This document shows, piece by piece, positions 58,578 to 64,000 of a stretch of 64,000 nucleotides of DNA. Under the pieces are notes generated by a model, which saw nothing but the letters and a program-made list of their open reading frames with translations, was not told the origin of the DNA and did not search any database. The translations under genes and the position numbers were made by a program. How positions within the stretch are numbered: position 1 is the stretch's first letter; the number at the start of each line of letters is the position of its first letter. The DNA is from Streptomyces sp. NBC_00663 (GTDB lineage: Bacteria > Actinomycetota > Actinomycetes > Streptomycetales > Streptomycetaceae): assembly GCF_036226885.1 (NCBI RefSeq), contig NZ_CP109027.1:6882001-6946000 (forward strand). Direction: 5' to 3'.

Positions 58578-59362
58578 ATGCCGAAGGTCAGGACGACCAG
58601 TGCTGTTGTGGCCGCGGTCTCCGCGAGCCCGCCGAACACGTCCCCGGTGATCCCGCCGAAGCGGCGCGTGCAGTGCCGTAGCAGAAGTTCGGACGCGGCG
58701 AGAGCGACGACGACGGCGATGACCGGCCCGTAGCTCCCCGCCAGCAGCCCGCCCCCGGCCGCCGCCACCAGCACCCCGACCGCGACCCCGGCCGCGCCCG
58801 CCACCGGCACCACCCCCGCCACCGCCGCACCCAGCCCCTCCGGCCGGGCGGCCGGCACTCCGGCACGGGCGGCCAGGGTCAGCGCGAGCCGCGCCACCAT
58901 GCCCGAGACGACCGCGGCCACCGCACCCCGGGTCCAGGAGTCGTCGTACGCCTGTGCCAGCGCGGCCACCTGGCCGAGCAGCACGAAGACGAGCGTGAGC
59001 ACGCCGAACGGACCGATGTCCGACTGCTTCATGATCCGCAGCGCGTCCTCCGCGGGCTTCCCGCTGCCGAGTCCGTCGGCGGTGTCGGCGATGCCGTCGA
59101 GATGCAGGCCCCGGGTCAGTACCGCGGGCACCGCGGCGGAGCCGACCGCGGCGAGGAGCGCCCCGGAGCCCAGCCACAGCAGCGCGAGCCCGACGCCCGC
59201 CGCCAGCCCGCCGATCACCACACCCACCAGCGGAGCGCACAGCATGCCGCCGCGCGCCGCCTCCCGGTCCCAGCGGCTCACCCGGACGGGGAGCACGCTC
59301 AGGGTGCCGAAGGCGAAACGGAGGCCGTGCAGACGGCCGTGGAGCTGCGGGGACGTGGACAC
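58574..59362 (-). CDS. cobS: Adenosylcobinamide-GDP ribazoletransferase (cobalamin synthase)
   Basis: Joins adenosylcobinamide-GDP to alpha-ribazole in the last steps of cobalamin synthesis. A 262-residue integral membrane protein. It starts MSTSPQLHGRLHGLRFAFGTLSVLPV. The CobS signature GLHLDGIADTADGLGSG contains the conserved Asp residues, and about six membrane helices follow. MKQSDIGPFGVLTL and GGITGDVFGGLAE are further landmarks. It uses the alpha-ribazole phosphate made by CobT (62554-63636). Stop overlaps the GH114 gene on the opposite strand by 4 bases. Confidence 0.95.
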   Translation of the reverse strand: MSTSPQLHGRLHGLRFAFGTLSVLPVRVSRWDREAARGGMLCAPLVGVVIGGLAAGVGLALLWLGSGALLAAVGSAAVPAVLTRGLHLDGIADTADGLGSGKPAEDALRIMKQSDIGPFGVLTLVFVLLGQVAALAQAYDDSWTRGAVAAVVSGMVARLALTLAARAGVPAARPEGLGAAVAGVVPVAGAAGVAVGVLVAAAGGGLLAGSYGPVIAVVVALAASELLLRHCTRRFGGITGDVFGGLAETAATTALVVLTFGI

Positions 59363-59430
59363 GCCCGGAAGAGTAGCCCGGTCGCCGCACCCGCCGGGCA
59401 GCCCACCCCCGTCGGCCCGAGACTGGGCGC

Positions 59431-60195
59431 ATGGGCCACTGGCTGCACCGCAACATCGTCGAACCCGGCAAGCTGCCGCTGCTCCTGGCCCTGACCGCGT
59501 TCGTCGTCACCTTCCTGGTCACCCGGGTCATCACCCGTCTCATCCGCGCGGGCAAGGGCCCCTTCGGCAACATCAGCACGGGCGGGGTGCACATCCACCA
59601 TGTGGTGCCCGGCGTCATCCTGACGATCCTGGGCGGCTTCGGGGCGGTCGCGAGCGCGCGGCACGGCTTCGGGTCGGCGGCGTTCGCGGTGGTGTTCGGG
59701 GTCGGCGCCGGTCTGGTGCTGGACGAGTTCGCGCTGATCCTGCACCTGGACGACGTCTACTGGACGGAGGAGGGGAGAAAGAGCGTCGAGGTCGTCGTGC
59801 TCACCGCGGCTCTGGTGGGGCTGATGCTGTCCGGGTTCTCGCCGTTCGGGGTCAACGACATGAGCCAGGAGGAGCTCAAGGACCGCGGCAGTGTCATCAC
59901 GACCGTGCTGGTCAACTTCCTCTTCGCCCTGGCCGTACTGCTCAAGGGCAAGGCGCGGATGGCCATCTTCAGCGTCGTCGTCCCGTTCGTGGGCATCATC
60001 GGCCTGGTCCGCCTGGCCCGCCCCGGCTCACCCTGGGCCCGCCGCTTCTACCGGCGCCGCCCGCGGGCCCGCGCCAGGTCGATCCTGCGCGCCTACCACC
60101 ACGACCGCCGATGGGCCGGACCCAGCCGCCGCCTTCAGGACCTGATCGGCGGCAAGCCCGACCCCGACCCGGCCCTCGACGCCGGCCGCCGGTGA
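59431..60195 (+). CDS. Conserved integral membrane protein
   Basis: A 254-residue protein with about six membrane helices (LLLALTAFVVTFLVTRVI, VVPGVILTILGGFGAVAS, AAFAVVFGVGAGLVLDEF, VEVVVLTAALVGLMLSGF, VLVNFLFALAVLL, MAIFSVVVPFVGIIGLV) and a basic C-terminus. A conserved-looking GGVHIHHVVPG segment lies at the end of helix 1 and VLDEFALILHLDDVYW after helix 3; His and Asp there could bind metal. Divergent from cobS. Its 3' end overlaps the rhomboid-like gene by 61 bases on the opposite strand. Function unknown. Confidence 0.7.
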   Translation: MGHWLHRNIVEPGKLPLLLALTAFVVTFLVTRVITRLIRAGKGPFGNISTGGVHIHHVVPGVILTILGGFGAVASARHGFGSAAFAVVFGVGAGLVLDEFALILHLDDVYWTEEGRKSVEVVVLTAALVGLMLSGFSPFGVNDMSQEELKDRGSVITTVLVNFLFALAVLLKGKARMAIFSVVVPFVGIIGLVRLARPGSPWARRFYRRRPRARARSILRAYHHDRRWAGPSRRLQDLIGGKPDPDPALDAGRR

Positions 60196-60833
60196 CGCGG
60201 GGCCGACACCGCGCACAGCACCAGCACCGCCGCGATCGCCGCCAGATGCTCCTTGCCCGCGAGGTTGTCCTTCAGCAGCACCTCCACCACCATCGCGACG
60301 ATCACCACGCCCGCGGTGACGTACGCCCGGTACCGCCAGCCCAGGAACACCGCCAGCCCCACCACCGCCGCCGACGGGCCGGTGTCCACGACCAGGGCGT
60401 CCGAGGCGGGCAGGCCGAGCGGGCTGTCGGGACCCAGCCCGATGCCCACGCGCGCGTACAGCGTGCCGGCGAGGGTGGCGACGTAGGCGATGACGAGCGT
60501 GCGCCACCAGCCCAGACAGATCTCCGCGATGCCGAACACCAGCAGGATCTGGGCGAGGGCGCCCCAGACGGGGAGGTCGAGGGCGGGGACGAACAGCGAC
60601 AGGGGAGTGCGGAGCAGGGCCGGCCAGAGGGGATCCTCGGCCCGCACGGCCCCCACGTCCTCGACGAACCGGAAGCCCCACGCCTGGTTGTGGACGACGT
60701 GCAGCACCGCCGTCAGACCCACCACCCCGACCGTCATCGGCGCCGCCCGCCACCGCCGCCGGACCAGCGGTCCGCGTACGGCGAGGTACAGCGGCCCCCA
60801 TTCGGCACGGGCCCAGCGGGCGAGCGTCGTCAT
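60135..60833 (-). CDS. Rhomboid-like membrane protein
   Basis: A 232-residue protein with about six membrane helices, starting MTTLARWARAEWGPLYLAVRG. It resembles actinobacterial rhomboid-like proteins: WRTLVIAYVATLAGTLYA, then DTGPSAAVVGLAVF in place of the usual GxSG serine motif, and KEHLAAIAAVLVL as a candidate catalytic His helix. Active-site Ser and His are thus present but in a degenerate context, so proteolysis is unproven. It starts within the last codons of the MprF-like gene (ATGA overlap), so the two are translationally coupled. Confidence 0.65.
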   Translation of the reverse strand: MTTLARWARAEWGPLYLAVRGPLVRRRWRAAPMTVGVVGLTAVLHVVHNQAWGFRFVEDVGAVRAEDPLWPALLRTPLSLFVPALDLPVWGALAQILLVFGIAEICLGWWRTLVIAYVATLAGTLYARVGIGLGPDSPLGLPASDALVVDTGPSAAVVGLAVFLGWRYRAYVTAGVVIVAMVVEVLLKDNLAGKEHLAAIAAVLVLCAVSAPRHRRPASRAGSGSGLPPIRS

Positions 60834-62512
60834 CTCGGTTTCTCCAGGTGCGTCCGGTGCCTCCCCGGCAGCTCCAGGAAGCCTTCCGCGCGCGCCGAGG
60901 CGAGCCCGATGCGCGGCAGGTCCGCGCTCTTCTCGAAGAGCAGGAACCGCGGCTCCCAGATGGGCCGGTACTTGGCGTTGGCGCGGTACAGGGACTCGAT
61001 CTGCCACCAGCGCGAGAAGAAGCTGAGCAGCGACCTCCACAGTCGCAGCACGGGTCCCGCACCGAGCCGTCCACCACGTTCGAAGACCGACCTGAACATC
61101 GCGAAGTTGAGTGACACCTGAGTGATCCCGATCTCGCGGGCCCGCCGCAGCAGATCGATCACCATGAACTCGACCAGCCCGTTGTCCGAGTCCCGGTCGC
61201 GCCGCATCAGGTCCAGTGACAGCCCGTGCGGCCCCCAGGGCACGAACGACAGCAGCGCCCTCAACTCGCCCTGGCCGTCCCTGCATTCGAGCATCACGCA
61301 GCGCCCGTCCCGCGCGTCCCCGAGTCGCCCCAGCGCCATGCTGAACCCGCGCTCGGTGGCCCCGTCCCGCCAGTCGTCGGCACGCTTGACCAGCGCGGCC
61401 ATCTCCTCGGCCGGAATCTCCTCGTGCCGCCGGATCCGCACCATGTACCCGGCCCGCCGCACCCGGTTGTAGGCCTGCCGCACGGTCCGCATGGCCCGCC
61501 CCTCCAGCGTGAACTCGGCGACCTCCACGAGTGCCTCGTCCCCGAGCTCCAGCGCGTCCAGCCCGTGCCGCGCGTACACGGTTCCCGCCTCCTCGCTCGC
61601 CCCCATCACGGCCGGGATCCACCCGTGCGCCCGCGCCTGGTCGAGCCACGGCTCGATGGCGCCGGGCCAGGCCTCCGGGTCGCCGAGCGGATCCCCGGAG
61701 GCCAGGGCCACACCTCCTACGACGCGATAGGCGACGGCGGCCTTCCCGCTCGGCGACCAGACCACGCTCTTCTCCCGGCGCAGCGCGAAGTAGCCCAGCG
61801 AGTCCCGGTCGCCGTGCCGGTCGAGGAGCTCCCGCAGCCGCTTCTCGTCGTCGTCGGTCAGCGGGTCGACGGCACGGCGGGAGCGGAAGGCGGCGTAGAG
61901 GACGGCCAGGAGGAGGACCGTACTGAGTGCGTTGACGGTGACGTCGACCCAGTTGGGGGTGGCGATGCCGGGGGAGCGGAAGTCGGTGATGGAGACCAGG
62001 CGCAGGGTGCCGTAGCGCCAGCAGGCGGCGAAGGTGGAGTGCCGTTCGTTGGTCACCGTCACCAGCAGCGCCGCGAGCAGCGAGGAGACGAGCAGCCCGC
62101 CCGCGCCGACGGCCGCGGCCAGCTTCGGGTTGGCCCGGTCACCCTTGGCGTAGAACTCCCGCCGGCCGAGCAGCAGTGCGCTCACGAAGGCGGCGGTGAG
62201 GGTCAGCGACACCCAGTTCTGCGGGTGCCGCCGGATCTCCGGGAACACCATGGCGAACGCGAACAGCGCGAGGAACGCCCCGCTCAGCCCGAGGTTGAGC
62301 AGCCATGCGGCCCGCTTGCGGCGCCGCATGGTGATCGCCAGGAACGCCGTGAAGACCCCGGAGGCGAAGCCGGCGGTCAGCAGATACGGCGTGAACAGAT
62401 CCTCCTGGTTGTGCCGCCGCACGTCCTGCCCCAGGGACACCCACACCGCACTGAGGAAGTTGACGAACGCGACGAGCCGGAGGTACCAGACGGCAAATCG
62501 GGCGTATCCCAT
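60830..62512 (-). CDS. MprF-like phosphatidylglycerol aminoacyltransferase (DUF2156 domain)
   Basis: A 560-residue protein with about six N-terminal membrane helices (1-220) and a C-terminal cytoplasmic DUF2156 domain with double-GNAT fold. Landmarks: YFALRREKSVVWSPSGKAAVAYRVVGGVALASGDPLGD, ADDWRDGATERGFSMALGRLGD, LSLDLMRRDRDSDNGLVEFMV and FAMFRSVFERGGRLGAG. MprF/LysX-type enzymes add lysine or alanine from aminoacyl-tRNA to phosphatidylglycerol, lowering surface charge. It is shorter than MprF because the flippase half is reduced. Coupled to the rhomboid-like gene. Confidence 0.85.
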   Translation of the reverse strand: MGYARFAVWYLRLVAFVNFLSAVWVSLGQDVRRHNQEDLFTPYLLTAGFASGVFTAFLAITMRRRKRAAWLLNLGLSGAFLALFAFAMVFPEIRRHPQNWVSLTLTAAFVSALLLGRREFYAKGDRANPKLAAAVGAGGLLVSSLLAALLVTVTNERHSTFAACWRYGTLRLVSITDFRSPGIATPNWVDVTVNALSTVLLLAVLYAAFRSRRAVDPLTDDDEKRLRELLDRHGDRDSLGYFALRREKSVVWSPSGKAAVAYRVVGGVALASGDPLGDPEAWPGAIEPWLDQARAHGWIPAVMGASEEAGTVYARHGLDALELGDEALVEVAEFTLEGRAMRTVRQAYNRVRRAGYMVRIRRHEEIPAEEMAALVKRADDWRDGATERGFSMALGRLGDARDGRCVMLECRDGQGELRALLSFVPWGPHGLSLDLMRRDRDSDNGLVEFMVIDLLRRAREIGITQVSLNFAMFRSVFERGGRLGAGPVLRLWRSLLSFFSRWWQIESLYRANAKYRPIWEPRFLLFEKSADLPRIGLASARAEGFLELPGRHRTHLEKPR

Positions 62513-62553
62513 GAGAGGGGATCATATGGGCGCCCATGTCCGTTGTGCCGGAC

Positions 62554-63636
62554 CTACTCCTCCTTCTCCGGCTCCTCCTCGACGGCCGGCTCCGGCCGCT
62601 CGGGCAGCTCGGCCGCCAGCGCCGCCGCGGCCTGCACCAACGGCAGCGCGAGCAGCCCCCCGGCGCCCTCTCCCACCCGCACTCCGTGGTCGAGCAGCGG
62701 CTCAAGGGCCATCCGGTCCAACGCCTTCGCCTGGCCCGGCTCCCCGGAGTCGTGTGCCGCCAGCCACCAGTCCGGCGCCCGGAAGGCGATCCGCTGGCCC
62801 ACCAGCGCACAGGCGGCGACGACCACCCCGTCCAGGACCACCGGCAGCTTCCGCACCGCGGCCTGCAACAGGAACCCGGTGAGTGCGGCGAGGTCGGCCC
62901 CGCCGACGGTCGCGAGGAGCTGAAGCTGATCGCCGAGCACCGGCCGCGCCCGCCGCAAGGCGTCCCGGATCGCCGCGCACTTGCGCATCCACGTCAGGTC
63001 ATCGATCGCGAGGCCGCCCCGCCCGGTCACCACCGACGCGTCGGTCCCGCACAGCGCGGCGATGAGCACGCCCGCCGCCGTGGTCCCGCCGACGCTCACA
63101 TCGCCGAGCACCACCAGATCCGTACCGGAGTCGGCCTCCTCGTCGGCCACCGTCATCCCGGCCCGGAACGCGGCCTCCGCCTCCTCCAGGGTCAGCGCGT
63201 CCTCGACGTCGATACGACCGCTGCCGCGCCGCACCCGATGCCGGACGACATCCTCCGGCAGCGTCTCCGGGTCGGTGTCCAGCGCCATGTCGACGACCCG
63301 CACCGGCACCCCGAGCCGTCGCGCGAGCACCGACACCGGGCGCCCGCCCGCCAGTACCTCACGCACCAACTCCCCGGCGCTGCCCGCCGGTCGGGCCGAG
63401 ACGTCGAGCTCGGCGATGCCGTGGTCACCGGCGAAGAGCACGACCCGCGGCCGTTCGACCGGCCGCACCGGCACGGCCGACTGCGCGGCGGCCAGCCACT
63501 CACCCAGGTCGTCCAGGCGGCCCAGCGACCCGGGCGGCACGATCTGGCGCTCACGACGCGCCTCGGCGTCGCGGCGCACCCCGCCGTCGGGGCGCTCGAT
63601 CAGATCGGAGAAGTCGTCGAGATTAAGCGAGCTCAT
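62554..63636 (-). CDS. cobT: Nicotinate-nucleotide--dimethylbenzimidazole phosphoribosyltransferase
   Basis: Makes alpha-ribazole 5'-phosphate for the lower ligand of cobalamin. 360 residues. It starts MSSLNLDDFSDLIERPDGGVR. Motifs: PPGSLGRLDDLGEWLA, VVLFAGDHGIAELDVSA, VVLGDVSVGGTTAAGVLIAAL, and HDSGEPGQAKALD. The C-terminal RVGEGAGGLLALPLVQAA contains the catalytic Glu of CobT. The end is Pro/Glu-rich. Start at 63636 matches the family. Works with CobS, encoded 3 kb away on the same strand. Confidence 0.95.
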   Translation of the reverse strand: MSSLNLDDFSDLIERPDGGVRRDAEARRERQIVPPGSLGRLDDLGEWLAAAQSAVPVRPVERPRVVLFAGDHGIAELDVSARPAGSAGELVREVLAGGRPVSVLARRLGVPVRVVDMALDTDPETLPEDVVRHRVRRGSGRIDVEDALTLEEAEAAFRAGMTVADEEADSGTDLVVLGDVSVGGTTAAGVLIAALCGTDASVVTGRGGLAIDDLTWMRKCAAIRDALRRARPVLGDQLQLLATVGGADLAALTGFLLQAAVRKLPVVLDGVVVAACALVGQRIAFRAPDWWLAAHDSGEPGQAKALDRMALEPLLDHGVRVGEGAGGLLALPLVQAAAALAAELPERPEPAVEEEPEKEE

Positions 63637-63773
63637 TCGCCGAACAGTACCGGCACCGATCGAACAGAACGGCGCCACATGGCCACCACGCCCCCCTGAC
63701 GTCGTTGCTCCCAAGATCGAGATCCCTTACGTTCCGTTTTGTAGTGGATTGTCGTACGTCTCAGGGAGCCTCC

Positions 63774-64000
63774 ATGAAACGCCTGCGCGCCCGTCTCACC
63801 GACCTCGACCGCAGACGACGCCACCGCTCGACGGCCCGCGCGATGCTGCGCCTGAACCCGGAACCGGAGAGCTGGCTCGACATCGGCACGGGCCACGCCC
63901 ACTTCCCGGCCGCTGCCAAGGCGTTGTTCCCCTACACCTCCTTCGACGGCCTCGACACGACCACCGCCGTGCTGGTGGCCCGCGAGGCGGAACGGGTGGA
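63774..64000 (+). CDS. SAM-dependent methyltransferase (truncated by window edge)
   Basis: The first 75 codons of a gene that runs off the window. It starts MKRLRARLTDLDRRRRHRS, with GGGAG five bases before the ATG, and reaches the SAM-binding motif I: WLDIGTGHAHFP, followed by SFDGLD. This is typical of class I methyltransferases of the UbiE/methyltransferase_12 kind. Nothing can be said about substrate because the C-terminus is outside. Divergent from cobT; the gap of 137 bases contains no other feature that I see. Confidence 0.7.
   Translation, partial: MKRLRARLTDLDRRRRHRSTARAMLRLNPEPESWLDIGTGHAHFPAAAKALFPYTSFDGLDTTTAVLVAREAERV

Noticed and set aside
1..64000. tRNA, rRNA, CRISPR, integrase or transposase genes
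   Set aside because: I looked for CCA-ended cloverleafs in the gaps, regular repeats and recombinase motifs and saw none.

Overview
The window is a piece of the chromosomal core of a high-GC actinomycete, almost certainly a Streptomyces. The signs are: GC-rich third codon positions throughout, many GTG starts and start/stop overlaps, two glutamine synthetases (GlnII and GlnA) with GlnR-type operator boxes, a lipA-lipB pair, a single-chain AceE, a two-lipoyl-domain E2, and Streptomyces-typical families (DUF2252, DUF4191, ANTAR, PspAB). From memory the order glnII ... glnA - RDD - DUF4191 - lipA - lipB ... aceE - gntR - sucB - lpd - pepA ... cobS ... cobT matches the S. coelicolor core. No rRNA, tRNA, CRISPR array, integrase or transposase was seen.

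Layout. 0-16 kb: a PP2C/SpoIIE phosphatase, a CHMI-type isomerase, a TetR regulator, a large membrane protein with a sigma-factor-like N-terminus, a DUF1996 secreted protein, a DesK/NarL-type two-component pair, an epimerase, a winged-helix regulator preceded by a Cys-containing leader peptide, a DUF6891 protein, glnII with a GlnR operator, a decayed hydrolase pseudogene, two exported proteins and an ArsC-like reductase. 16-24 kb: DUF2252, a frameshifted GAF-ANTAR gene, an unusual alpha/beta-hydrolase-phosphotransferase fusion, DUF1269, and PspAB with HtpX. 24-30 kb: glnA with a near-perfect four-box GlnR operator, RDD, DUF4191, lipA and lipB. 30-42 kb: regulators, oxidoreductases, a MarP-type protease, a peptidoglycan amidase facing a FemAB-like transferase, and a WYL regulator. 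42-52 kb: aceE, a GntR regulator, sucB (E2), lpd (E3) and pepA.

The most striking part is 52.1-58.6 kb. Five co-directional genes encode an Agd3/NodB-like secreted deacetylase, a PelF-like GT4 glycosyltransferase, a roughly 12-TM membrane protein, a spherulin-4 (GH135-like) hydrolase and a GH114 endo-alpha-1,4-polygalactosaminidase lipoprotein. The last four are coupled by 4-bp start/stop overlaps. The gene set parallels the fungal galactosaminogalactan cluster and the Pel exopolysaccharide systems, so the likely product is a partly deacetylated alpha-1,4-linked galactosamine-containing exopolysaccharide. Cobalamin genes cobS and cobT, an MprF-like synthetase with a rhomboid-like partner, and a truncated methyltransferase close the window.

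A dispersed element of about 50 bp (core GGGGCGCGGGGAACTGCGCG) occurs at seven places. Most copies are intergenic, but one lies in frame inside the membrane-protein gene of the exopolysaccharide operon. An inverted pair forms a long hairpin after aceE. Start codons were chosen by Shine-Dalgarno spacing and family length; many differ from the longest open frame.
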